DNA of 64,000 nt, from assembly GCF_010365285.1 (NCBI RefSeq), contig NZ_CP048286.1, forward strand, positions 6,746,001-6,810,000, written 5' to 3'. Below, one piece after another: positions 32,171 to 40,928 of the stretch. The DNA is from Paenibacillus rhizovicinus. Its GTDB lineage: Bacteria; Bacillota; Bacilli; Paenibacillales; Paenibacillaceae. The translations under genes were made by a program, and so were the position numbers. The number at the start of each line of letters is the position of its first letter. The stretch's first letter is position 1. The notes beneath the pieces are model-generated. The model was not told the origin of the DNA. It did no database searches and saw only the letters and a program-made list of their open reading frames with translations.

Positions 32171-32199
32171 TTGACAGCCTTTACAATCTAACCTATATC
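32171..32199 (+). promoter_or_regulatory. Sigma-A promoter for the SH3-glucosaminidase gene
   Basis: A perfect -35 TTGACA (32171-32176), a 17-bp spacer and -10 TATATC (32194-32199), 37 bases upstream of the start codon. Confidence 0.7.
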
Positions 32200-32235
32200 G
32201 GAAAGGCCCTTAAAATCCAAGGAAGAGGTGTATCT

Positions 32236-33477
32236 ATGTCTCGGAGTCTCCAGTGGAATGTAGTGGCTTACATGATTAGCGCGGCGCTTCTGGCGTCCTT
32301 ATTCTTATCGTTCAACCTGCCGTCAAGCGCGTGGCACGAGCGTTCAGCCGAAAGGAACTTCCCGCAGTGGCAAGGCAAGATTCAATCGTTGGCCAACGCG
32401 AATACGTCCGGGCCCGTGTCCCCGGTTTCGCCGAAATTCACGTTTCGGCCCGTTACGACGATCTCTAAACCATTACCTATATCTACCCCTTCGGCGGCAC
32501 TTGCGAAACCGGCAGCCCCGTCCGCGTCGCAAGCAGTTCGAAAGACGCCATCCGTATCGATAGCATCCGCATCCCAGCCGGCATCGGCAGTTCAGTCAGC
32601 ATCAACGGCCCCATCCGCACGGCTTGCAACCGAGCAAGCAAGCGCCCCGCCAGTCTCCAATACTCCCCTTACATATAAAGTAACTTCCTTTTACCTCAAT
32701 GTTCGGGCACTGCCGAATGCGGACGCCGACATTCTCCGAGAAGTGAAGCAAGACACGATCTTGAAGGTTAGGCATATGACCGATAACGGCTGGCTGGCAT
32801 TGATCGGCGGCGGTTACGTTCATGGCCGGTATGCAGTGCCGCTATCGGAGCAAACCGATGCGCAGGCAGCGCAGACGGACGCTTCCGTTCCGGATCCCGC
32901 CAAGAAGCGCGAAGTCGCTATCTTATCCAGTTCGTCGGCTTCCGTACAGCACCGCTTGTTGACCAACGATGCCGAAGCCTCAGCTGCCGCCGAAGCAGTC
33001 GCCGAAACCGCCGCCGAAGCGGACGACAGCAGCAATCCCGTTAAGCCGACCTCGAAAATCATGTCCGATTCAGGAATGACAAGAGCCCATATCGCCGCTT
33101 TGCTCAAAGGTACCAAGCTGCAAGGACTCGGGCTTGAGGACGTCATCCTTGGCGTGGAAGAGAAATACGGAATCAATGCTTTCTTCATCATCGCGGTGAT
33201 GAAATTGGAAAGTGGCAACGGCAAGAGCACGCTCTCCCGAACCAAGAACAATCTCTTCGGTCTCAATGCGATCACCGGAGATGCCCATAGAAAGGCGTTT
33301 ACCTTCAAAACGAAAGGGGACAGCATTCGGAAATTCGGACAACTTATTAACGACAACTATATCGGCCGGGGTTATACGACGATCGAGAAAGTCGCGCGTA
33401 AGTATTGTCCTGCCAACGGACTATGGGCAGGGCATGTCCGAACAATTATGAGAGGCGATTTCAAAAAACTCGTTTAA
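32236..33477 (+). CDS. Membrane-anchored SH3-domain glucosaminidase (LytG/FlgJ-like cell-wall hydrolase)
   Basis: A 413-residue exported protein. Residues about 10-33 form a single hydrophobic segment (signal anchor or signal peptide), followed by a long Pro/Ser/Ala/Thr-rich linker to about residue 145. An SH3_3 domain follows (YKVTSFYLNVRALPNADADI, then GWLALIGGGYVHGRY), which binds the wall. After a second Ala/Glu-rich linker comes a C-terminal glucosaminidase domain: LEDVILGVEEKYGINAFFII, AVMKLESGNGKSTLSRTKNN and LFGLNAITGD, with the catalytic Glu in LESGNG. It should cleave N-acetylglucosaminyl bonds in peptidoglycan. The ATG at 32236 lies after AAGAGGTG; further upstream codons are not protein-like. 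Confidence 0.88.
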   Translation: MSRSLQWNVVAYMISAALLASLFLSFNLPSSAWHERSAERNFPQWQGKIQSLANANTSGPVSPVSPKFTFRPVTTISKPLPISTPSAALAKPAAPSASQAVRKTPSVSIASASQPASAVQSASTAPSARLATEQASAPPVSNTPLTYKVTSFYLNVRALPNADADILREVKQDTILKVRHMTDNGWLALIGGGYVHGRYAVPLSEQTDAQAAQTDASVPDPAKKREVAILSSSSASVQHRLLTNDAEASAAAEAVAETAAEADDSSNPVKPTSKIMSDSGMTRAHIAALLKGTKLQGLGLEDVILGVEEKYGINAFFIIAVMKLESGNGKSTLSRTKNNLFGLNAITGDAHRKAFTFKTKGDSIRKFGQLINDNYIGRGYTTIEKVARKYCPANGLWAGHVRTIMRGDFKKLV

Positions 33478-33603
33478 CGCATGGATGCAAGAAACGGTTG
33501 ACAGGATTTCACTCGTCATGTAACATTTCAACGAACGGACGCAAGCAGACCCGATTGATTCGTATAACCTCGCAGCAGGGCGGGGGTTTCTACAGGAAGC
33601 CGT

Positions 33604-33675
33604 AACTTCCTAACTACGAATATGGTTCGATCCTCGGAGGATCTATTCCATATTTGCGGTTAGGAAGTTTTTTTT
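33604..33675 (+). terminator. Long hairpin terminator after the glucosaminidase gene
   Basis: AACTTCCTAAC / GTTAGGAAGTT encloses a second pairing AATATGG / CCATATT and an inner GATCC-GGATC hairpin, followed by eight T. It ends just ahead of the EamA gene and could also attenuate it. Confidence 0.85.
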
Positions 33676-33722
33676 GTGCGCGCAAACAGGACTGCGAAGC
33701 TTGGAGAGGAGACAACAGAGGA

Positions 33723-34703
33723 ATGAAATTCGATTTGAAATACGCATTGGCGGTTTTTCTTGGCGCCGTTAGTTACGGTATTCTATCGACCATCGTCGTG
33801 AAAGCTTATGACGAAGGGTATCAATTAGGCGAGGTGGTCGGTTCGCAGCTGCTTGTCGGCTTCGTGCTGTCGTGGCTGCTCGCTGTCTATATACGGTTTA
33901 AAGCCGGACGGAATGAGCGGAGAAACGCAGCTTCGTCGGCAGGTACGCCAGCCGCCGGCACGGCGAAGAGAACAGGGCTCACTTGGAAGCAGAGGCTGCT
34001 TCTGATGTCCGCAGGCGTGCCGACAGCGCTGACCGGTCTGCTGTATTACCAATCGCTGCGTTATATCCCGAATTCGCTCGCCATTATCCTTTTGTTTCAA
34101 TTCACGTGGATCGGCGTGTTCATCCATGCGATCAGGATGCGCCAACGTCCTAACAAGCTGATGCTGCTCACGCTTATCGTGCTGTTCATCGGAACGCTGT
34201 TCGCGGCAGGCATTGTCGATCAAGGCTTGACGCATTTCGATGCGCTTGGCGTCGTGCTTGGATTGCTCGCCGCCTTGAGTTATTCGTTGTTCATGCTGTC
34301 CAGCGGCAAGATCGTACCTTCCGCGGAGCCGGCGTTCCGCAGTGCCTGGATGATAACGGGCGGATTGATCGTCGTCTTCATCCTGTTCCCGCCGGCATTT
34401 CTGTTCAACGGCTTGATCTGGGGACATTTGCTGGTGTTCGGGCTGCTGCTCGGCCTATTCGGCGCTTTTATACCTCCTGTGCTATTCGCGGCGGGTATTC
34501 CCCATATCGGAGAAGGGGCGGCTTCGATTCTCGGCGCTTCAGAGCTGCCGGTGGCCGTCATGTTATCAGCTATCGTGCTGCATGAGCGCGTCAGCGCGCT
34601 GCAGTGGGGAGGGGTTGCGCTGGTGCTGATCGGCGTCGCGCTTCCGGAGCTGGTCAAACGGTTTCCGCAGACCAAAGCAAGGAGCTTCTCGCATAGAGCG
34701 TAG
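33723..34703 (+). CDS. EamA/DMT-family transporter
   Basis: A 326-residue membrane protein with ten predicted transmembrane helices arranged as two EamA repeats, the first ending near residue 150 and the second starting at about HFDALGVVLGLLAALSYSLF. Characteristic elements include LTGLLYYQSLRYIPNSLAIIL in the first half and GEGAASILGASELPVAVMLS with LHERVSALQWGGVALVLIGV at the end. DMT-family proteins export metabolites or drugs, or carry amino acids, purines or sugars; substrate is not predictable. The ATG at 33723 follows GAGGAG; the longer frame runs back into the terminator. Confidence 0.88.
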   Translation: MKFDLKYALAVFLGAVSYGILSTIVVKAYDEGYQLGEVVGSQLLVGFVLSWLLAVYIRFKAGRNERRNAASSAGTPAAGTAKRTGLTWKQRLLLMSAGVPTALTGLLYYQSLRYIPNSLAIILLFQFTWIGVFIHAIRMRQRPNKLMLLTLIVLFIGTLFAAGIVDQGLTHFDALGVVLGLLAALSYSLFMLSSGKIVPSAEPAFRSAWMITGGLIVVFILFPPAFLFNGLIWGHLLVFGLLLGLFGAFIPPVLFAAGIPHIGEGAASILGASELPVAVMLSAIVLHERVSALQWGGVALVLIGVALPELVKRFPQTKARSFSHRA

Positions 34704-34787
34704 GGCACGGAGACGAGCACGGACGGATCTTGGAACAAGCCGGCTCTTCCATTGTAATCCAATCGTAGGCGCGATATATTAGGGTCA

Positions 34788-34809
34788 TTCAGGTACAATT
34801 CAGGTACAA
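34788..34809 (+). repeat. Tandem 11-bp direct repeat upstream of DUF1697 gene
   Basis: Two head-to-tail copies of TTCAGGTACAA lie immediately before the ribosome site of the DUF1697 gene. It could be an operator or a slippage product. Confidence 0.7.
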
Positions 34810-34823
34810 GAAGGGTGGCTGCC

Positions 34824-35369
34824 ATGACGACTTATATTGCGCTCATTCGGGGCATTAACGTTGGCGGGAAGAATAAGCTGACGATGGCCGATTTGAAGCG
34901 GGAGCTGGAAGCCGTCGGTCTTGATCGCGTGCAGACCTATATTCAAAGCGGCAATGTCGTATTTCGGTCCGAGCACGGCGCAGGCCGTGTCCGGGAAGAG
35001 GTCGAGGCAGCGATTACGCGGGTTTCGGGCATCGTGGCGAAAGTATTGATTCGCACGGAAGCGGAACTATACGCCATTATTACCGGCTGTCCATATGCCG
35101 AGGAAGCGCGGCTGGAAGGGAAAAGCGTCCATCTGTCCGTGCTCGACTCGCCACTGACGGAGAAACAGCTCGATAAGCTGCGAGCAGGCATCTCGGAGTT
35201 GGACCGGTATCATGTCGACGGCAGCTCCGTTTACTGCCACTACGGTCAGAGCGTGCTCGATTCGAAGCTTGCAGGCAACTTCGCCAAGCTGGGAGATGGC
35301 GTGACGACGCGTAATTGGAACACGGTGCTGAAGCTGCAAGCGATGGCCGAAGCGTCGAGATCGGAATAG
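34824..35369 (+). CDS. DUF1697 family protein
   Basis: A 181-residue protein with the DUF1697 signature from its start: YIALIRGINVGGKNKLTMAD, LDRVQTYIQSGNVVFRS, a middle segment with CPYAEEARLEGKSVHLSVL, and the C-terminal motif LTTRNWNTV-like (VTTRNWNTVLKLQAM). These soluble bacterial proteins are very common but of unknown function. The ATG at 34824 follows AAGGGTGG. A hairpin terminator lies about 55 bases downstream. Confidence 0.88.
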   Translation: MTTYIALIRGINVGGKNKLTMADLKRELEAVGLDRVQTYIQSGNVVFRSEHGAGRVREEVEAAITRVSGIVAKVLIRTEAELYAIITGCPYAEEARLEGKSVHLSVLDSPLTEKQLDKLRAGISELDRYHVDGSSVYCHYGQSVLDSKLAGNFAKLGDGVTTRNWNTVLKLQAMAEASRSE

Positions 35370-35423
35370 AACGGCGCGCTTGCCGGATCGTATTTGAAGT
35401 GAGCTGCAAGCGGAACGACGAAG

Positions 35424-35453
35424 AAGCCTCCCGGCAATCGGGAGGCTTCTTTC
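35424..35453 (+). terminator. Intrinsic terminator after DUF1697 gene
   Basis: AAGCCTCCCG / CGGGAGGCTT with a 5-base loop, followed by CTTTC. Confidence 0.8.
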
Positions 35454-35525
35454 GTTGTTCCGTTGTCTGCAATTGGAGCGAACGACATGTTGGCGTTCGA
35501 TCGTCCGCATAAGACGACGTATGGG

Positions 35526-35696
35526 TTATTCCTCGTCTTCGTTTTGAGCTGCGTTATGCGAAGCATTGTTGTGCTCGAATGCTTCAGCCGCATCTTCTGC
35601 GGAGAATTCGGTGTCTTCTTGACCCGGTACAGGCAACTTGTTCAGCTCAGAGGACTGTACGTCGGCTTTGGACACTTGGTTTTGTGGATTGTTCAT
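35526..35696 (-). CDS. Small acidic protein, 56 residues (hypothetical)
   Basis: A short minus-strand ORF within the otherwise gene-free stretch 35370-35903. It has a textbook ribosome site (AGGAGGTG, eight bases before the ATG). The product begins MNNPQNQVSKADVQSSELNK, continues LPVPGQEDTEFSAEDAAEA and ends QNEDEE; it is strongly acidic, without Cys or hydrophobic segments, and probably disordered. The LP(x)PG-x-D-x-EFSAE stretch loosely recalls YfhD-like small Bacillus proteins, which are sporulation-associated, but I would not assign it. A hairpin (CCTGCC / GGCAGG, 35749-35767) lies in its leader. The remaining parts of this gap hold the DUF1697 terminator and nothing else I can identify. 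Confidence 0.7.
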   Translation of the reverse strand: MNNPQNQVSKADVQSSELNKLPVPGQEDTEFSAEDAAEAFEHNNASHNAAQNEDEE

Positions 35697-35903
35697 AGTG
35701 TACACCTCCTCTTGGAATGTTTTGGATGCTCAAGGCAACAGAAACTAGCCTGCCCATGGGAGGCAGGTATTTATACGCCTTCACATTTTCTTTATTTTTA
35801 TTCGGCCTGTCGCAGGCTTAAGAAACGGGCTGGTATAACGGAGAGGCGTGGGCTATAATCGATTTCTGGAATATTCCATTTACCGGAGGGGATAAGAGCG
35901 GCT

Positions 35904-37484
35904 ATGCGGCGTCATTTAGGTATGCTTTTTCTAAGTTTAACCTTGGTTCTCGCGATTCTTCCGCCGGCTGCGCGGGCGCAGAGCCAAACGCCGGCGATAT
36001 CGGTTGCTTTGAACGATGTGCCAATCACCATGCCGGCAGCGCCTTACATCGAGAAGGGGGTCACGATGGTACCGTTTCGGGCGATCTTCGAAGCCTTGCA
36101 GTTGACGGTCCAATGGAATCCGGCGACGCAGACCGTGAAAGGCGCGAATAACTGGATGACGTTGGAGCTGCGCGTTGGGGATCGGAATGCCAGCGTCGAC
36201 GGCAAACCGGTTTCGACGGATACGCCTGCGGTGCTGCACGGCGCGTCCGTCTACGTGCCGCTTCGTTTCATAGGGGAAGCGACAGGCAATATCGTGCTAT
36301 GGGATGCGGCGGCGCATAAGATCGACATTCGTTCCGGACATGCTTGGCAGGGACAAGTGGCCCATAATAACGGCCGTACACGGACCCTACGGTTAATGCG
36401 CCTGGATGTCAATGTGTATCATTTCATGTCCGAAACGAAGACGACGGCCGACGGCCGTTTCAGCTTCGACGGGCTTGAGGAAGGCAAGGATTACATGGTA
36501 CAAGGCGCTTGGCCGGAAGATGCCGACATTCGGCCTTGCCAGTTCGGCTATCGGCGATGGAACCTATGCGATCAGCTGACTTCGTTCGGCCATCCGGCCG
36601 CCGTATTTCGAATCGTAACGCCGGACGGCGATCCGATCGACAGCTATTCGCAGCCTCTTGCACTCGAGAATGCGGGCAATTCGGTACCATTAGTGAACGC
36701 GCCTGGCATGTATGTTGCCGAATCGCTGACGGACGGCGCTGCTTATACGGTATCGTTCGATCTGAATGCGAACCTGTACAGCTCCTTCGATGCTCCGGCT
36801 CCGTATACGTTCACTTATCGCACCGGGGAACCCGTCCTCTACGATCTTCGATTAACGGCTGCGCCTGCCCCGCAGGCCGCGGGCAAGCTCGTGAATGAAG
36901 CGGGAACCCCGTTTAACAATGCGACAATCATGGTTACGTCGGAGAGTAAGGATAGCGGCCGGCCAGCCGTTCGATTTCATGTTCCGGTGCAGCCGGATGG
37001 CAGTTTCGCCTTGCGCGGTCTTGTCGCGGGAACGCATTATTCCTATGATGTGATTACGCCACATTGGACGCGTCCTTCGTTAGGCGATTATACGGATCTG
37101 TTCTCCCATGCTTTCGAATATTCCGGCGCGATCGTCGATCTCGGCACCTTGACGCTCCATCCGATTCAACTGCGCGGCACGATCAAAGACAATGCCGGGC
37201 ATCCGCTCAGCGCGAGCGTTGTGTTGAAGGATGCCAGCGGCAATACCATTGCCGTATCCTCCGATGGCAGAGCCACGGCCGTAACTTCCGTAATCGGTGC
37301 AGGGTATTTCGGACTCGGAGGGATGATCGAAGGCCAGGCGTATACGGTCACGGCAACGACGCAGGTCATGAAAAAAACAAAGACCGTTAACGGCATCACT
37401 TATTTGCAGCGACTGGAATTGCCGAAGCCGATTACTTTCGTGTACGCGAAAGGGATGGCCGATATCGAACTCGTCATGAACTAG
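35904..37484 (+). CDS. Secreted stalk-domain (copper amine oxidase N-like) protein with Ig-like repeats
   Basis: A 526-residue exported protein. The signal peptide has a hydrophobic core LFLSLTLVLAILPPA and cleaves near ARAQS. Residues about 32-135 are a copper-amine-oxidase-N (stalk) domain: VALNDVPITMPAAPYIEKG, VTMVPFRAIFEALQ, ASVYVPLRFIGEATG. The rest consists of carboxypeptidase-regulatory/CnaB-like beta repeats with -TTADGRFSFDGLEEGKDYM, VQPDGSFALRGLVAG and related units. No catalytic motif is visible, so a structural or wall-associated role fits. Stalk-domain proteins are abundant in Paenibacillaceae. The ATG follows GGAGGGG at good spacing. It stands alone. Confidence 0.8.
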   Translation: MRRHLGMLFLSLTLVLAILPPAARAQSQTPAISVALNDVPITMPAAPYIEKGVTMVPFRAIFEALQLTVQWNPATQTVKGANNWMTLELRVGDRNASVDGKPVSTDTPAVLHGASVYVPLRFIGEATGNIVLWDAAAHKIDIRSGHAWQGQVAHNNGRTRTLRLMRLDVNVYHFMSETKTTADGRFSFDGLEEGKDYMVQGAWPEDADIRPCQFGYRRWNLCDQLTSFGHPAAVFRIVTPDGDPIDSYSQPLALENAGNSVPLVNAPGMYVAESLTDGAAYTVSFDLNANLYSSFDAPAPYTFTYRTGEPVLYDLRLTAAPAPQAAGKLVNEAGTPFNNATIMVTSESKDSGRPAVRFHVPVQPDGSFALRGLVAGTHYSYDVITPHWTRPSLGDYTDLFSHAFEYSGAIVDLGTLTLHPIQLRGTIKDNAGHPLSASVVLKDASGNTIAVSSDGRATAVTSVIGAGYFGLGGMIEGQAYTVTATTQVMKKTKTVNGITYLQRLELPKPITFVYAKGMADIELVMN

Positions 37485-37611
37485 CCGGATCGCCGGATCG
37501 TATGTCCAATCGAAGCGGGAAGGGAATCTGTAAATCCCTTCCAAGTGGCTTCTGATCGAATGAAAGCGTTATAATAGAACTGGACTACTTTCGGGAGAGG
37601 GGTATTAACGC

Positions 37612-38316
37612 ATGAATATTGTCATCACCGGAGCAAGCCGAGGACTTGGGTTCGAGCTTGCGATCGCCGCCGCAAAACGCGGCCATCATATTATTGCAGG
37701 GGTTCGCGACAAAGCAGCGGCCGAGCCGCGTTTCGCGAAACTCGAGGCGTCGCTGCAAGGGCAAATCGAGTTGTTCGAGCTTGATGTGACTAGCGAAGCT
37801 TCGGCCCGCCAGCTCGCGGACGAATTGCAGCAGAGGGACGTGACCGTCGATGCGCTCGTGAATAACGCCGCGATCCTGCTCGGCCGCGACGATAAGATTG
37901 AATCGCTGCAATTTGGCGATATAGCCGAGTCGTTCGAGACGAATTTGTTCGGTCCGATCAAAATGGTTCAAGCGTTGATGCCGCTGCTTCGCAAAGCGAG
38001 CATGCCGTCCATCATGAACATCTCCTCCGAGGCAGGCGCGTACGCGACTGTATATGCAGGCGATTATCCGTACGGACTGTCGAAATCCGCCCTTACGTAT
38101 TTCTCGGAGAAGCTCCGCAAAGAGCTTGAACCGCAAGGCTTCCAAGTGCTGGCCATCCATCCCGGCTGGATCAGAACGGATATGGGCGGCGAGCGGGCGC
38201 CCGGCGATCCGGTAGAAACGGCGGAACAGCTGGTGAAGCTTCTGGAGCGCGTTCGTCCGCTGCGACTGAAGAACCATGGTTATGTGGATCCGGCAGGCCG
38301 GGAACTGCAAATCTAA
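37612..38316 (+). CDS. Short-chain dehydrogenase/reductase (SDR) family
   Basis: A 234-residue classical SDR. The cofactor motif TGASRGLG is at residues 6-13, the Asp of the adenine pocket is in LFELDVTSE, the structural NNAA motif is at about 87-90, and the catalytic Ser, Tyr and Lys are in MNISSEAGAY and YPYGLSKSALTYF. It reduces or oxidises carbonyl/hydroxyl groups with NAD(P)H; substrate unknown. The ATG follows GGGAGAGG. A TATAAT-like -10 is found about 40 bases upstream. A strong terminator shared with the convergent minus-strand gene follows. Confidence 0.9.
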   Translation: MNIVITGASRGLGFELAIAAAKRGHHIIAGVRDKAAAEPRFAKLEASLQGQIELFELDVTSEASARQLADELQQRDVTVDALVNNAAILLGRDDKIESLQFGDIAESFETNLFGPIKMVQALMPLLRKASMPSIMNISSEAGAYATVYAGDYPYGLSKSALTYFSEKLRKELEPQGFQVLAIHPGWIRTDMGGERAPGDPVETAEQLVKLLERVRPLRLKNHGYVDPAGRELQI

Positions 38317-38360
38317 GCGCGAAGTCATAGCGCTTGAATTGCTGTTCCTGTGCAAACAAA

Positions 38361-38401
38361 GTGACCGTTTCCCGGTGGAATACCGGGGAGCGGTCATTTT
38401 T
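38361..38401 (+). terminator. Intrinsic terminator after the SDR gene
   Basis: TGACCG-TTT-CCCGGT / ACCGGG-GAG-CGGTCA with a short loop, followed by five T, between convergent genes. Confidence 0.85.
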
Positions 38402-38411
38402 GGGTTCGGAT

Positions 38412-39092
38412 TTATCTTTTGGATGCGATGGCAGCTGACAGCTGTTGTCTGAACTCTGCCTCGCTTAATCCGGAGATTTCATCGATGGCCGCGACATCAA
38501 TGGATTCGCTGGAGAAGATAATGGTATCGTTTGTTTTCGTTTTCAACTCTTTGCTTTTCGAATAGGTGTTGTACTTCAATTCGGCCAATTTGGCATGATT
38601 AATTTCAACCTGGAATGGGACTGCAGCCGGCCCATAGCTGTCTTTCCTTTGATTTTGTTTCAAGAATAGTACGTATTGTTCCCCGATCGCAGGCTGCGAA
38701 TCATTCGGCAAATCCAGATGAACAGAATAAGTCTCGCCATCAATCCGCGTGTCGATTTGCCGGTAATGCGGTATTGCAACGGAAATCGTCCCGCCGACAT
38801 GACCGAAGTCAGCTTTCTCAATCACAAATCGATAAACTTCGCTCCAATATTGCTCCCCCATATTCCAACTCTCTTGAAACGAAACGTAGTGTCCCGTTAC
38901 GATATAATCCGCGAAGTTAACGAGTCCCCCGACCGTACCGCTTACGGCATAATCTGCAGAACTCGTTACGTTATAGACTTTAGAAACAACAGGGGTGCTT
39001 GGGGCAGCTGCGGCTCTGAAAATAATAGCGGATGCGGTCATTACTAAGACGATACCAATGGTCATCCTTATTCGGTTGCTCCGTATCGGCAC
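38412..39092 (-). CDS. Hypothetical exported or membrane-anchored protein
   Basis: A 226-residue protein with one N-terminal hydrophobic segment (TIGIVLVMTASAIIFRAAAA) that may be a signal peptide or anchor. The rest looks like a mixed alpha/beta extracytoplasmic domain (VNFADYIVTGHYVSFQESW, VEINHAKLAELKYNTY). I do not recognise the family. GTG at 39092 is preferred since AAGGAGG lies six bases upstream; the frame begins at a TTG seven codons earlier that overlaps that ribosome site. No operon partner. Confidence 0.65.
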   Translation of the reverse strand: MPIRSNRIRMTIGIVLVMTASAIIFRAAAAPSTPVVSKVYNVTSSADYAVSGTVGGLVNFADYIVTGHYVSFQESWNMGEQYWSEVYRFVIEKADFGHVGGTISVAIPHYRQIDTRIDGETYSVHLDLPNDSQPAIGEQYVLFLKQNQRKDSYGPAAVPFQVEINHAKLAELKYNTYSKSKELKTKTNDTIIFSSESIDVAAIDEISGLSEAEFRQQLSAAIASKR

Positions 39093-39235
39093 AGGAATCC
39101 TCCTTGTCTGCAATGGAGAGGCATAACCTTTAAACGTGCAGAAGCTCGAGAATGTTTATTCTTTGTCAAAGGCGAATACGAATTCGATGGCTTGCTTGAG
39201 TCGTGCCCAGCCTATGATGCGCTGCAAAAACACAA

Positions 39236-39266
39236 AAACGTTCCGAGCTTCAGGCTCGGAACGTTT
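39236..39266 (-). terminator. Intrinsic terminator of the MFS exporter gene
   Basis: AAACGTTCCGAGC / GCTCGGAACGTTT with a 5-base loop; the minus strand then runs into a T-rich tract. Confidence 0.85.
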
Positions 39267-39301
39267 GCGTTGTAGGCGGTCATGCACTTTCTAGATGCCC
39301 A

Positions 39302-40771
39302 TTACCCCATGTCAACCACATGCGCAGTGGGCGTTTGCGTACCTTCGGTCTTCGGACGACGAAGCGTCGTCGCGCACAGCAGGCCGAATACGGCGAGGCC
39401 GACGAGTACGAGATAGGCATCGTGGAACCCATGCGACATCGCATCGGGCACCGGCTTATCTCCGCGGCTGACGTAGTGAGCGGTCCGGTTGGCGATGATC
39501 GTGGTCAGACCGGCGACGGAGAAGGACGTCATAATTTGCTGCGCCGCGCTCGTAAGCGAAGTTACGCGGCTGACGAGATTGCTTGGCGCCGATTGGATCA
39601 AATGCGTATTCAGCGCGAGGAACGACAAGCCCATGCCCATGCCGAGCATGGCGCGCGGAACGAGGAACTGTATGGCGTCGTCCGACGGATCGATGCGGGA
39701 GATCAAGAAGGCGCCGACGCCGACGATCGTAAGGCCGATGAGCACGAGCGGACGAGCGCCGATCCGGTCGTAAAGCCTGCCGCCGATCGGCATGAATACG
39801 CCTGCCGCGATCGCTTGAGGCAGCGTCCACATGCCCGCTTCGAAGGCGGACATGCCCATTAGCTTCTGCATGAAGTAGGGCACGGAGAAGATGATGCCGA
39901 ACATGACGAATTGCAAGACCCATTGGATCAGAATGCCGCGCGTGAACAGGGAAGAGCGGAAGACGCGCAATTCCAGCAGCGGTTCTTTCTTGCGCGCGAG
40001 CTCCACGATAATGAAGGCGGCGAGCGCCACGACGCCAACGACCAGACCGATGATCGTTTTGTCCGACGTCCAGCTGGTGCCGCCTTCGCTCAGACCGTAC
40101 GACAGACCGGAGAACGCCAGCGGCCCGAGAATGATGCCCAGCATATCGAGCGAAGTCGATGCTTTCTTCGGCAGGCTCGGAAGCAGCAAGGCGCACAGAA
40201 TGACGCCGAGGATGCCGACGGGAATGTTGATGAAGAAGATCCATTCCCAACTGACTTTATCAACCAAATAACCGGCGATAATCGGTCCGAGCGCTGGCGC
40301 CAGCAGAATCGGCATCCCCATCAAGCCCATGATGGAGCCTGCTTTCTCCGGCGGACTGAACCGATACGTCATCGCGAATGCGATCGGACTGACCATGCCG
40401 CCGCCGAGTCCTTGCAGCACCCGGTAGAAGATGAGCTGGTCGATGGATTGCGCCGTCGCGCACAGAATAGAGCCGAGCGTGAACAAGACGAGCGAGACGA
40501 TGAAGATTTGCTTGGAACCGAAGCGGTCCGTGATCCATCCGGCAAGGGGGATAACAGCCGCCTGTGCAAGCGCATAGCCCGAGATGGCCCATTGGACCGT
40601 TTCGAACTTGCTGTGGAAGTCGTCCACGAGCTTCGGAACCGCCACGTTTACGGCCGTGCTGTCCAGAATAACCATGAAAATACCGACGATGATGGCAAGC
40701 AGCGGACCGATCAATTGCCGCATCGACGTGAAGGGAACCGTGACGGGCTGTTTTGCATGTTGAGCCGACAT
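39302..40771 (-). CDS. MFS multidrug efflux transporter, DHA2 (EmrB/QacA) family
   Basis: A 489-residue, 14-helix membrane protein. Signature motifs: LDSTAVNVAVPKLVDDF in helix 1 (DHA2 motif D1), GWITDRFGSKQIF (motif A) after helix 2, YRVLQGLGGGMVSPIAFAM (motif B) in helix 4, and LAPALGPIIAGYLVDKVSWEWIFFIN (given in parts: GPIIAGYL is motif C) in helix 5. It exports drugs by proton antiport. The ATG follows AGGAGGC at about seven bases. No regulator lies next to it, though a MarR or TetR gene often does. Confidence 0.92.
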   Translation of the reverse strand: MSAQHAKQPVTVPFTSMRQLIGPLLAIIVGIFMVILDSTAVNVAVPKLVDDFHSKFETVQWAISGYALAQAAVIPLAGWITDRFGSKQIFIVSLVLFTLGSILCATAQSIDQLIFYRVLQGLGGGMVSPIAFAMTYRFSPPEKAGSIMGLMGMPILLAPALGPIIAGYLVDKVSWEWIFFINIPVGILGVILCALLLPSLPKKASTSLDMLGIILGPLAFSGLSYGLSEGGTSWTSDKTIIGLVVGVVALAAFIIVELARKKEPLLELRVFRSSLFTRGILIQWVLQFVMFGIIFSVPYFMQKLMGMSAFEAGMWTLPQAIAAGVFMPIGGRLYDRIGARPLVLIGLTIVGVGAFLISRIDPSDDAIQFLVPRAMLGMGMGLSFLALNTHLIQSAPSNLVSRVTSLTSAAQQIMTSFSVAGLTTIIANRTAHYVSRGDKPVPDAMSHGFHDAYLVLVGLAVFGLLCATTLRRPKTEGTQTPTAHVVDMG

Positions 40772-40879
40772 AAAAGCCTCCTGAATTTCATATTTCTTCC
40801 ACTGTAAAGCGACTTGAATAGGAAGTCAAAAGAATTCTACGTGAAGATTATAGTCGGCTGAAGAGCTGCTGACGCGGCG

Positions 40880-40913
40880 AAAAAAAAGCCAACCGGATAA
40901 TCCCGGCTGGCTT
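40880..40913 (-). terminator. Intrinsic terminator of tdk
   Basis: AAGCCAACCGG / CCGGCTGGCTT stem, with eight T following on the minus strand. Confidence 0.88.
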
Positions 40914-40928
40914 ACGATTCGGATCTAT

